This document shows, piece after piece, positions 36,695 through 43,788 of a stretch of DNA of 51,910 nt. The notes under the pieces are model-generated. The model saw only the letters and a program-made list of their open reading frames with translations. It was not told the DNA's origin and searched no databases. The stretch covers positions 1 through 51,910 of the forward strand of contig CANQKV010000003.1 in the NCBI GenBank assembly GCA_947624545.1, given 5' to 3'. Origin of the DNA: an uncultured Alphaproteobacteria bacterium (GTDB lineage: Bacteria; Pseudomonadota; Alphaproteobacteria; CAAHEQ01; UBA3637). The first letter of the stretch is position 1. Every line of letters starts with the position of its first letter. A program made the translations under genes and the position numbers.

Positions 36695-38560
36695 TTAATG
36701 AATGGGAAAAAGAAAATTGTTTTCATAAAATTGAATCGGCACAACGGCATAATAAAAAGTGGCAGGAATTATGGCACGATAAACTTCTTCGCCTTTATTC
36801 AAACGCATGACAATCGTATTTCCACGGGTGCGATTATGTTCAATCGGAACGGTGGTTGCCGATACCCAAATTTCCTTTGTCACGGGATGAATATAAACAA
36901 GGGATCCCATTTCGGCATGAAAGTTTAAATCTTTCAGAAAAAGCTGATGAACGGTTCGTTTTTTATCATTGATTTTATAAATTGAGGCATATGAATTTTT
37001 TGTTGTTTTAAGCTTTTTATCGAATAATTCACCGGAATTGTCAAAAATAGAGTAAATCCCGTTGCCGGCATATAAAACATTATGTGTTTTTAAAGGCCAT
37101 TTAAAATCGGGAACGGTTTCGATTCCTTCTTGCACGGCTTGCGGATACGGTTTGCCGTTTTTGTCGACAACCGTTAAAACTTTATTTTTCAGTGAACCGT
37201 TTTTTCCGTTTCTGCCTGATTTATTCACTTGTTGATGCGGTGTAAACCACCACAGAAGCTTTTTTGTTTTTTCATCGATTTTGGCAATACCGAAGTGACG
37301 CCCCGATACAATAACGGCTTTGTTTTCGGCATCATAGGTAATGCCGTTGGTATGCGCCCAATCTATTTTATTATAATCATATTCCGTGGATTTGACAATT
37401 AACGATCGATCGGGATTAAGCATTTCCGCCAAATCATAACGTGCCACTTCTTTCCCCGTTTCATAATCTAACTCTAAAACAAAATCGCGATGAGTTGGCA
37501 AATTTTTCCCGTCAATAAGCGCCGTTGTGTTGTTAAATGAGCCGAAAACAAGCAAATTGCCGTTCGGTTTGTGTCCCATGCCGTGAACATAAGTGTAAAA
37601 ATTAGCAGGGTAAGAATAATGCTTTTCCAATTCGCCGAGCAGATTATAGCGATTAATGCCGTTTGGATATTCCGCAAAAATTTTATCTTTGAAAAAATAG
37701 GCATGATGTCCGTTAGGCAGGTTTAAAAAATAGCGTAAATGTCCTTTTTCATCATAAACATCGCCATTGTATGAAGCGTAATAATAAAATTGATTGTCTG
37801 TTTTGCGCTGAACAAACCATTGCGTTGTTAAAGGAATATTTCCCGTTTGAACGTGAACGGTATTTTTTTGAATGGATTTATCTTCAAATTCCGCCGTAAT
37901 CGTTACGGTGTTTTCATAATTGGCATATAAGCCTAAAACAGGCAGAGAATGTTCGTTTTCAAAGGTAGGGAATGTATGAGTAATATCGGGCGAATCGTCT
38001 TTGCCGTGAATGGTTAAAGTAATACGGGCTTTTTGCTTTGTCGGAAACTTTATAAGTGCCGTCAGCGGAGCGATTTTATAGGGATTAACCAGAATAAACG
38101 GCTCTTTTAAAGAATAATCGAAGGAAGAATAGTTTTGCTCAATTTCTTCCGTTATCGGTGTGTTCAAAGTTTTTTGCAAAACATAAGAATTTTTTTTGTC
38201 AGATTGAATAAATATTTCCCAAGGCCATTTTTCCCATTTCACGATGATTTGATTGTCTTTAAAAACAACAAAGGCGCAGTCGTTGTATCCCGTGTTTCGG
38301 CAAAAGCGATTATTGACTATTTTAACCGTTTCGCGCCAGTATATATGTATTAAAGTGATTTGTAAATCATCGGATGATGAGTCGTTTTGTTGAGTTTTTG
38401 ATTCTTTATTCGGAAGAGGGGATTTGTCGGCATAGATATTGTCAATAACGGTCAAACTTCCGATGACGAGTGCTGCAACAAGCAATGTGATTGATAGAAA
38501 GCATAAAAACACGTGATGATGAATGATTTTGCATAAATCACTTTTTAGTTGTTTTGTCAT
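36695..38560 (-). CDS. Anchored arylsulfate sulfotransferase-like protein with N-terminal module
   Basis: A 621-residue protein. One membrane helix (about 17-40) with N-terminal lysines predicts an extracytoplasmic body. Residues about 66-133 are the shared module (IHIYWRE, VKWEKWPWEIF). From about 190 the sequence matches the beta-propeller arylsulfotransferase (ASST) family: IDWAHTNGITYD and VSGRHFGIAKID supply candidate catalytic His residues, FVLELDYETGKEVARY and PHQQVNKSGRNG precede later conserved blades, and KTHNVLY and FDNSGE follow. ASST enzymes move sulfate between phenolic esters and acceptors. It leads the GT-B/GT-A genes, so sulfation of their glycan is a reasonable guess. Confidence 0.75.
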   Translation of the reverse strand: MTKQLKSDLCKIIHHHVFLCFLSITLLVAALVIGSLTVIDNIYADKSPLPNKESKTQQNDSSSDDLQITLIHIYWRETVKIVNNRFCRNTGYNDCAFVVFKDNQIIVKWEKWPWEIFIQSDKKNSYVLQKTLNTPITEEIEQNYSSFDYSLKEPFILVNPYKIAPLTALIKFPTKQKARITLTIHGKDDSPDITHTFPTFENEHSLPVLGLYANYENTVTITAEFEDKSIQKNTVHVQTGNIPLTTQWFVQRKTDNQFYYYASYNGDVYDEKGHLRYFLNLPNGHHAYFFKDKIFAEYPNGINRYNLLGELEKHYSYPANFYTYVHGMGHKPNGNLLVFGSFNNTTALIDGKNLPTHRDFVLELDYETGKEVARYDLAEMLNPDRSLIVKSTEYDYNKIDWAHTNGITYDAENKAVIVSGRHFGIAKIDEKTKKLLWWFTPHQQVNKSGRNGKNGSLKNKVLTVVDKNGKPYPQAVQEGIETVPDFKWPLKTHNVLYAGNGIYSIFDNSGELFDKKLKTTKNSYASIYKINDKKRTVHQLFLKDLNFHAEMGSLVYIHPVTKEIWVSATTVPIEHNRTRGNTIVMRLNKGEEVYRAIIPATFYYAVVPIQFYENNFLFPIH

Positions 38561-38710
38561 CGGTTACTGTTCCCCCCTCAAATCATTTGAATCGAAACAT
38601 AAGCGAATATCTTGATATTCTTTTTCAAAAAAAACTTACCATTCTTTATACTTAAAGTCAAGTTTTAAAAAACACTTTAAAAAATTTAACGGTAGTGCGT
38701 ATCATTTTGC

Positions 38711-38739
38711 TTGACAAATTTTAAAAGATAATATATAAT
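38711..38739 (+). promoter_or_regulatory. Promoter of hipBA
   Basis: TTGACA at 38711-38716 and TATAAT at 38734-38739 with a 17-bp spacer form a perfect sigma-70 consensus. The operator-like dyad at 38726 overlaps the -10, which fits strong synthesis held down by autorepression. Confidence 0.85.
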
Positions 38740-38741
38740 CT
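38726..38741. promoter_or_regulatory. Operator-like dyad O1
   Basis: AGATAATATATAATCT has inverted AGAT and ATCT ends and overlaps the -10 of the hipBA promoter. A near copy occurs 41 bp downstream. The autoregulation of HipB by dyads over its own promoter is a family habit; this assignment is inferred. Confidence 0.5.
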
Positions 38742-38766
38742 ATAAAAGATAAAAAATCGAAATAAG

Positions 38767-38782
38767 AGATAATATAATGTCT
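38767..38782. promoter_or_regulatory. Operator-like dyad O2
   Basis: AGATAATATAATGTCT matches O1 at most positions and overlaps the hipB start codon, 41 bp from O1, close to four helical turns. This spacing would allow two HipB dimers on one face. Confidence 0.45.
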
Positions 38783-39076
38783 ATTATGTTAAAAACGCCG
38801 GCGGAAATATCGCTGGAAATTGCACAGCGTGCCAAAACGGCACGATTAAATGCCAATTTATCCCAAAGCGGTTTAGCCGAAAGGTCGGGCGTGAGTTTAG
38901 GTTCGTTAAAGCGGTTTGAATCGACGGGACAAATCGCGCTGGAATCGCTTTTAAAAATTGCATTGACGCTGAATTGTCTGAATGAGTTTAACGCTTTGTT
39001 TTTAACGCCTGTTTCTCAAATTTCTTTATTTTCTCCGCATACCGAAAAAGTCCGAAAACGCGGGTTGTTAAAATAA
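38777..39076 (+). CDS. hipB: HipB-like antitoxin, HTH transcriptional regulator
   Basis: A 99-residue XRE-type DNA-binding protein. The HTH lies at about residues 20-70 (NLSQSGLAERSGVSLGSLKRFE), typical of the antitoxin half of HipBA, which represses the operon and neutralises the kinase. The C-terminus (PHTEKVRKRGLLK) is basic. Its start codon lies within operator-like dyad O2. There is no clear ribosome-binding site other than AAGAGATAA. It is 12 bp before hipA, so the two are one operon. Identity rests on the neighbouring hipA plus the fold. Confidence 0.85.
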   Translation: MSIMLKTPAEISLEIAQRAKTARLNANLSQSGLAERSGVSLGSLKRFESTGQIALESLLKIALTLNCLNEFNALFLTPVSQISLFSPHTEKVRKRGLLK

Positions 39077-39088
39077 AGCGGGGGAAGA

Positions 39089-40282
39089 ATGATTCGGTTG
39101 AATGTTTATTTGAATGCCTATCAAAAGCGTCAATTCGTCGGTGTTTTGGAACGGCGTGATCGCATTATGTTTGAATATGCGCCGACATTTTTAAAATCGG
39201 GCATTGAGTTGTCGCCGTTTATGTTACCGCTCAAAAGCGGTGTTTTTGTTGATAGCGAACAAACGTTTGACGGATTGTTCGGGCTTTTTAACGACAGTTT
39301 GCCCGACGGGTGGGGGTGTTTGCTTTTAGACAGATATTTGCAAAAGCAGGGTTTATCATATTATGCCATTAATCCGTTGCATCGGTTGTCCATTATCGGT
39401 TCGCAGGCAATGGGTGCGTTGGAATATGACCCGACGCCGACGCCGAATGATAATTGGAAAGATATTTTGCATTTGGATTCGTTATCCAAAGGAGCGGTAG
39501 AGATTATTCAGGGATCCAGTTCCGAATTGTTGGACAGATTAAAGGGTTTGAACGGATCGGCGGCAGGTGCGCGTCCGAAGATTGTGGCTTTGGTGTCAAG
39601 CGATTACAAAACCATTGTAAGCGGACGAATGGCAATGAAAGAATTTCAACCGTGGATTATTAAGTTTTCATCGAAATACGACAATCCGAATTTAGGGGCG
39701 TTGGAATATATTTATTCCGTTATGGCAAAAAAGGCGGGTGTGGATATGCCCGACACATATTTGTTTGAATCCAAGGAGTGTGCGGGACATTTCGGCGTGG
39801 CGCGATTTGATCGGCAAGGTGCCAACAAAATACACATACACAGTGCATGCGGCTTGTTACATGCTTCTCATCGAATGCCGACGTTGGATTATGAAAATCT
39901 GATGCGATTAACGGCGCATTTAACGCATGATATGCGTGAAGTGGAAAAAATGGTTCGGTTAATGATTTTTAACGTGAAAGCGGGCAACAAAGATGATCAC
40001 ACGAAAAACTTTTCCTATATGATGACGGCAGATTATCGGTGGAAAATGACGCCGGCGTATGACATAACACCCTCGGCGGGAATGAACGGGGAGCAAACGG
40101 CTATGGTAAACGGCAAAGGGCGGCACATTTTGAATGATGATTTAATTATGACAGCGCATTTGGCAGGCGTGAGTGAAGCCAAAACGAAGAAAATGATTGA
40201 AGAAGTGGAAGCGGCACTTTCCGATTTTCCGCGCTTATTAAAGGAATACGGCATTCAAACGAATCCGCGTGTTTATTTTTAA
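39089..40282 (+). CDS. hipA: HipA-like serine/threonine kinase toxin
   Basis: A 397-residue HipA family kinase. The N-terminal couple_hipA-type domain (LPLKSGVF, FDGLFGLFNDSLPDGWG) is followed by a kinase fold: GSAAGARPKIV (156-166) for the glycine-rich region, PWIIKFSS with the ATP lysine (K192), catalytic N-x-DDH-x-KN at 300-307 (GNKDDHTKN), and DITP at 325-328. E. coli HipA phosphorylates GltX, arresting translation; the target here could be another protein. GGGGGAAGA precedes the ATG. It ends beside a leftward pilin-like gene. Confidence 0.92.
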   Translation: MIRLNVYLNAYQKRQFVGVLERRDRIMFEYAPTFLKSGIELSPFMLPLKSGVFVDSEQTFDGLFGLFNDSLPDGWGCLLLDRYLQKQGLSYYAINPLHRLSIIGSQAMGALEYDPTPTPNDNWKDILHLDSLSKGAVEIIQGSSSELLDRLKGLNGSAAGARPKIVALVSSDYKTIVSGRMAMKEFQPWIIKFSSKYDNPNLGALEYIYSVMAKKAGVDMPDTYLFESKECAGHFGVARFDRQGANKIHIHSACGLLHASHRMPTLDYENLMRLTAHLTHDMREVEKMVRLMIFNVKAGNKDDHTKNFSYMMTADYRWKMTPAYDITPSAGMNGEQTAMVNGKGRHILNDDLIMTAHLAGVSEAKTKKMIEEVEAALSDFPRLLKEYGIQTNPRVYF

Positions 40283-40289
40283 CGCTTTT

Positions 40290-40724
40290 TTATAAAGCGC
40301 TGAATTGAAAGGATATGTTTGAAGTTTCGTTTTGAGAGCATCCCTCTTTTTTTGCCGGTGCCGTTACGGTAATATCGGAAGCGGCTAAAACAGAACTCAT
40401 TTCCAACACCCGTTCGCAAATATTTGATGCCACGTTTTCAACGGTAATCTCATATTTCGGATTCAAGTCGTGTGTGAATTTATATGTTATTGTGTAATTT
40501 AAATTTGCCTTTAACAGACGAATGACTTCGTTTGATTGCGATTTATTCGTGTTGACGGAAGCTGATTTTTTTGCCATAAACAAAGCATCCCGAATTTGTC
40601 CGGCGCGATATGAAGCAAGCGCATATTCATAACCGCTTAAACTGCCGAGGGATAAAAGACCGATTAAGGCGAGAACCCCGATCATTTCAACCATACTGCG
40701 ACCGCTTTCCGTTTTGTTTTTCAT
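40290..40724 (-). CDS. Pilin-like protein 1 (type IV pilin leader)
   Basis: A 144-residue small protein with a short charged leader (MKNKTESG) and a long hydrophobic helix starting RSMVEMIGVLALIGLLSLG. Taken as a prepilin, cleavage after Gly8 leaves Arg at +1 and Glu at +5. The C-terminal domain is globular with two cysteines. GGAGTAAAA precedes the ATG; the frame from 40739 would add five residues. It lies next to hipA and divergent from the HNH gene. Prepilin identity is supported by three other genes with the same leader within 6 kb; whether they form a pilus, a pseudopilus or something else is unknown. Confidence 0.78.
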   Translation of the reverse strand: MKNKTESGRSMVEMIGVLALIGLLSLGSLSGYEYALASYRAGQIRDALFMAKKSASVNTNKSQSNEVIRLLKANLNYTITYKFTHDLNPKYEITVENVASNICERVLEMSSVLAASDITVTAPAKKEGCSQNETSNISFQFSAL

Positions 40725-40873
40725 TTTTACTCCTTCCAAGAATCATTTATTTTTTTATATTGTAAAAAAAATCGTTTATAAAAGCAATCTTTTTTTCTCA
40801 AAATAAATAAAAAACAGGATAAAAGTTGATTATTTTTTCATTTTGTGATAAAATAATATGACAGGAGAGGAAA

Positions 40874-41326
40874 ATGGGCGTACATTTTACATTACAAGAT
40901 CCGCGTGTTACAAAGGCAATGCGCAAAGAGTTTGACAGACGAAATATGAATCAAAAATTCGTTAAATGGCTCTATCGTAAAGGTTTTTTAATACCATATG
41001 CCGACAAAATCAGTTTGGAGCGGTGTCGACGCGGTCGAATCCCCAACGGCTTCGATGTTCATCATATTGTGCCGTTAAGCGGCGGCGGCACAAATCATGT
41101 TTCGAATTTTTGCTTAATTGAACGCTCGCTTCATAAGTTTATCAACAAGAAATGCTTTGAACCGGCTGTTCGGCGTCTGAAAATCGGAGAAAGTGTTGAA
41201 ATAGAATTGCCTGATTTTCCGAAAGTGGCGTTACGTCGTGATTTTAACGGGTTTATCGATAAAAAATTGCAACACGACAGAGATCGGCAAAAGTTCTATC
41301 AATATTTGCGCCGATACGAAAGATAA
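40874..41326 (+). CDS. HNH-like protein
   Basis: A 150-residue basic protein with an HNH-type core around residues 57-90: FDVHHIVPLSGGGTNHVSNFCLIERSLHKFIN gives the paired His, a later Asn and His of ββα-metal nucleases. The ends are Arg/Lys-rich. No C-x2-C zinc knuckle is seen. AGGAGAGGAAA precedes the ATG. Its stop codon is the first base of the 91-bp direct repeat by tRNA-Arg. It could be a nuclease of a mobile element or part of a toxin; the sequence does not show which. Confidence 0.7.
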   Translation: MGVHFTLQDPRVTKAMRKEFDRRNMNQKFVKWLYRKGFLIPYADKISLERCRRGRIPNGFDVHHIVPLSGGGTNHVSNFCLIERSLHKFINKKCFEPAVRRLKIGESVEIELPDFPKVALRRDFNGFIDKKLQHDRDRQKFYQYLRRYER

Positions 41327-41414
41327 ACTTCGCGAGCGAACTTGTAAGTTCTTATCCCTGCCGATTTTGCACAAAAAAATCCCCTCTGAAAGGGGATTTT
41401 TTATGGCGCACCCG
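41324..41414. repeat. 91-bp direct repeat, copy 1
   Basis: Copy 1 of a near-perfect repeat (one mismatch in 91 bp; offset 158 bp). It begins at the stop codon of the HNH gene, contains CTTCGCGAGCGAA and AACTTGTAAGTT palindromes and an intrinsic terminator, and ends with TGGCGCACCCG, which is the reverse of the last 11 bases of tRNA-Arg. Confidence 0.9.
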
Positions 41415-41425
41415 CCATCGATTGC

Positions 41426-41441
41426 ACTCCCTCGCGGGAGT
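41426..41441. repeat. Hairpin in spacer between repeats
   Basis: ACTCCC-TCGC-GGGAGT is a perfect six-pair hairpin in a GC-richer 67-bp spacer (41415-41481) between the two 91-bp repeats. Confidence 0.5.
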
Positions 41442-41481
41442 GTCTTCACTGGCGTTCAGACCGCCTGCGGCGTCCGCTTCG

Positions 41482-41572
41482 TAAACTTCGCGAGCGAACT
41501 TGTAAGTTCTTATCCCTGCCGACTTTGCACAAAAAAATCCCCTCTGAAAGGGGATTTTTTATGGCGCACCCG
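41482..41572. repeat. 91-bp direct repeat, copy 2 (overlaps tRNA-Arg end)
   Basis: Copy 2. Its last 11 bases are the true 3' end of tRNA-Arg(ACG), including CCA, and its hairpin is the tRNA terminator. Confidence 0.9.
41530..41560 (-). terminator. Terminator of tRNA-Arg
   Basis: AATCCCC and GGGGATT arms with T/A runs on both sides, immediately after the tRNA CCA end on the minus strand. An identical one is in copy 1 at 41372. Confidence 0.8.
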
Positions 41573-41638
41573 GCAGGATTCGAACTTACAACCTTTTGAT
41601 CCGTAGTCAAATGCTCTATCCAATTGAGCTACGGGTGC
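41562..41638 (-). tRNA. tRNA-Arg (anticodon ACG)
   Basis: A full 77-base cloverleaf with encoded CCA. Acceptor GCACCCG pairs with CGGGTGC; the anticodon stem TTTGA/TCAAA encloses CTACGGA, so the anticodon is ACG (read as ICG after deamination), serving CGN codons. The T loop has TTCGAAT. The 3' 11 bases are duplicated in the 91-bp repeat. Confidence 0.97.
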
Positions 41639-41780
41639 ATTTAACGTTTTTCCCTTATACACCTCTTTTTTTTATTTTGCAAGTCTTTTTTTCTCTTTTT
41701 CCGCTTTTTTTTGAAAAAATATTCTTTTCCCCTTTATAACTCCTTGTTTTGCCGATATTTCATTTTTTTTAAAATCATTA

Positions 41781-41809
41781 TTGACAGTCGTTTTAAAAAA
41801 TGATATAAT
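41781..41809 (+). promoter_or_regulatory. Consensus promoter of the 284-residue protein gene
   Basis: TTGACA at 41781 and TATAAT at 41804 with a 17-bp spacer, both perfect, 34 bases before the ATG. The same TGATATAATA context recurs at the next gene's promoter. Confidence 0.85.
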
Positions 41810-41842
41810 AAGTTAAGTTTTTTCAATAAAGGAGAAGTCAAT

Positions 41843-42697
41843 ATGAGTACAGTGAATAACCCGTCACAAACTGATGCAGCTGCTATAGAAGCCGCCAAAA
41901 AGCAAGCGGCAGAAGATAAAAAACGCGCGGCAGAAGAGAAACTCTTAACAGATAAAGAGGTCAATGCTTACATTGATAAGGCAAAAGGCATTGATGGTCA
42001 GCCGGCAGAAGGAAAGGCAAAAGAAAAAGCATTGAGTAATCAAGATGCGCAAAATATCGAGAAGATTTCGAAAAATCCTCAAACGGTTGCAAAAATGAAT
42101 GAACTTTTGAGTGATCCCGTTGTTCAACATGCTTTTGTTTATTCGGCGGAATTTCGTAATACATTACTGAGCAACGCAGCTTCCGCTACCGGTTTATCGG
42201 ATAATGCTGTTAAAGATTTTAAAAAGCTTGTTGAAAGTAAAAACGTGCAAGATGAAATTGCCGAAACAAAAGAAACGCTCAAAAGACCTGAAATTAAAAA
42301 TATGACAGAAGAGCAAAAGAAATTTTTTGCCGAGGAAGACAGAATCGATGGATTGGACGAAGAGAAACGATTGATTCCTCGCTTCATGAATATAGCACAT
42401 GGTGCGCTTTTTTCGGGAGATCGGGTTGTTATGACGCAATCATTAGCATCGATTGTCGGTATGGGTGCCAGTATGGGCAAATTCGGTAAATTCGGCGGTG
42501 CTTTTCAACTGTTGAGCGGTTTCTTTGGGAAACAACGGTTTCTCAATTATATCAGCCTTGATTTTAATAATACATATGGTAACGGCAATTCCACAGAAGA
42601 TAGGAATAAGACCCTCGCTTCAGTTCAAAGCGGAAAACTGGCAAATGACCAGATTTTAGCCATGATGGGGAATATTGGTAACAGCGGCAATGCCTAG
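41843..42697 (+). CDS. Unknown 284-residue protein of the pilin-like block
   Basis: I do not recognise this protein. Residues 1-50 are Ala/Lys/Glu-rich and likely coiled coil (AIEAAKKQAAEDKKRAAEEK). The middle is helical and charged. Residues about 195-235 are Gly/Phe/Ser-rich and less charged (SIVGMGASMGKFGKFGGAFQLL), possibly membrane-associating, and the end is Asn/Gly-rich. No signal peptide is seen. AAGGAGAAGTCAAT precedes the ATG, and a perfect-consensus promoter lies upstream, so high expression is likely. A terminator follows, so it is monocistronic. Confidence 0.75.
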   Translation: MSTVNNPSQTDAAAIEAAKKQAAEDKKRAAEEKLLTDKEVNAYIDKAKGIDGQPAEGKAKEKALSNQDAQNIEKISKNPQTVAKMNELLSDPVVQHAFVYSAEFRNTLLSNAASATGLSDNAVKDFKKLVESKNVQDEIAETKETLKRPEIKNMTEEQKKFFAEEDRIDGLDEEKRLIPRFMNIAHGALFSGDRVVMTQSLASIVGMGASMGKFGKFGGAFQLLSGFFGKQRFLNYISLDFNNTYGNGNSTEDRNKTLASVQSGKLANDQILAMMGNIGNSGNA

Positions 42698-42743
42698 GTT
42701 GGGTTGCAGCCTTTTAAAGCTTGTCACATTGAGTTTTTATTGC

Positions 42744-42774
42744 AAAAAATCGGTCTTTTTCAGACTGATTTTTT
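42744..42774 (+). terminator. Terminator of the 284-residue protein gene
   Basis: AAAAAATCGGTCT pairs with AGACTGATTTTTT (one G-T) around TTTTTC, 46 bases after the stop. Confidence 0.85.
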
Positions 42775-42813
42775 GTATGCTTTAAGGCTTAAAGGTTTTT
42801 TCTGTTTTTTTCA

Positions 42814-42842
42814 TTGACTTTTAAAGGATTTTTTGATATAAT
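42814..42842 (+). promoter_or_regulatory. Near-consensus promoter of the 300-residue protein gene
   Basis: TTGACT at 42814 and TATAAT at 42837 with a 17-bp spacer, sharing TGATATAATA with the promoter at 41781. Confidence 0.8.
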
Positions 42843-42881
42843 ATAAGAAAACGAGGGATTTTCCAATAAGGAAAGGAGTTT

Positions 42882-43784
42882 ATGATGAGCGGTTTAGATA
42901 ATTTTATCAACGGATTAAAAGATACACAAAGCGCCATTAACCGAACGCAAAACGTTGCGAACAGGGTTAGTCGGGTGGCTTCCACCGGCACTAAAATTGT
43001 AAATACGGGCAGTAATCTGGCAGGAAGAGTAACGGGGGTGCAAACAACGTCAAACGGCACTACCGTCGCTGTTCAAACGCAAGGCGGTGCTGGGGCGGCA
43101 GATGAAGTTAACGGTGGGTTGATTGCCCCCGAGGGAACCTGTATTATTCTTCCGCCGCAAGTAACAACCGGCGGAAAACCGCGTTATATCGGGAAAGAAG
43201 CGTATCAAACCATTGTCGATATGATTAACGGAAAATCTACGGTGGGAAATGCGGTTGTTATCGGCGATGATATGAAGCTTTCTTCAAAAGTTTATGATAT
43301 TACCTCGTCGGGTGTGTTTTTAAAAGGCACAAATACGCCCGTTGACATTCAATATAACAGTGATCGTAAAGTTGCAGGGGTTTATTTAACCGAGCGTGAA
43401 TATGAATCGTGTGTGAAAGGCATTACAACAACGGATCAAAACACGCAAAAGTTTACAACTTCTTCCGAATTAGGTACTGCCGAAGATGAAGATGTAAGAC
43501 CATGGTATATTCGTTGGTTAAAAGAAATTATCATCGGAACAACGTTTGTTTTGGGTGGCGGGCTTATGTTTTGGTTGGTTCATCGACAGAAAAAGAAAAC
43601 AAAACAAGCCAACAATCAAGCAAACGATTTAAAACAACAAGCATCGACATTAACCGAGCAAGTGAATGATTTGCAAAAGCAAAATCAAAACACGCTGGCG
43701 GATAACGCGACAAAAGTCAATCCCGACACGTTAGACCCCTCCGCCTCTTTTGTGCAGGTTAATACGGGCAACAGTTTAGGCTGA
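42882..43784 (+). CDS. Unknown 300-residue single-pass membrane protein
   Basis: Not recognised. The N-terminal 210 residues have no signal peptide; about 1-60 are Asn/Thr/Val-rich helical (NFINGLKDTQSAINRTQN), then a beta-rich part (PEGTCIILPPQVTTGG, YIGKEAYQTIVDMINGK). One membrane helix at about 215-233 (IIIGTTFVLGGGLMFWLV) is followed by a basic HRQKKKTKQ and a coiled coil (about 240-275). Basic residues after the helix predict the C-terminus in the cytoplasm and the N-terminus outside, though no export signal explains this. AAAGGAGTTT precedes the ATG. The next gene begins 4 bases after its stop, so they are coupled. Confidence 0.75.
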   Translation: MMSGLDNFINGLKDTQSAINRTQNVANRVSRVASTGTKIVNTGSNLAGRVTGVQTTSNGTTVAVQTQGGAGAADEVNGGLIAPEGTCIILPPQVTTGGKPRYIGKEAYQTIVDMINGKSTVGNAVVIGDDMKLSSKVYDITSSGVFLKGTNTPVDIQYNSDRKVAGVYLTEREYESCVKGITTTDQNTQKFTTSSELGTAEDEDVRPWYIRWLKEIIIGTTFVLGGGLMFWLVHRQKKKTKQANNQANDLKQQASTLTEQVNDLQKQNQNTLADNATKVNPDTLDPSASFVQVNTGNSLG

Positions 43785-43788
43785 AAAT

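Noticed and set aside
36631..36750. Longer start for GT-B at 36750
   Set aside because: It would put an extra hydrophobic segment before the signal-anchor and overlap the sulfotransferase gene end; the GAGGGGAAT-preceded ATG at 36630 fits the paralogue length.
41238..41606. A 122-codon plus-strand frame across the repeat region
   Set aside because: It runs through the HNH gene end, two repeat copies and the tRNA-Arg gene, has a biased composition, and is interrupted by the logic of the direct repeat; it is not a gene.
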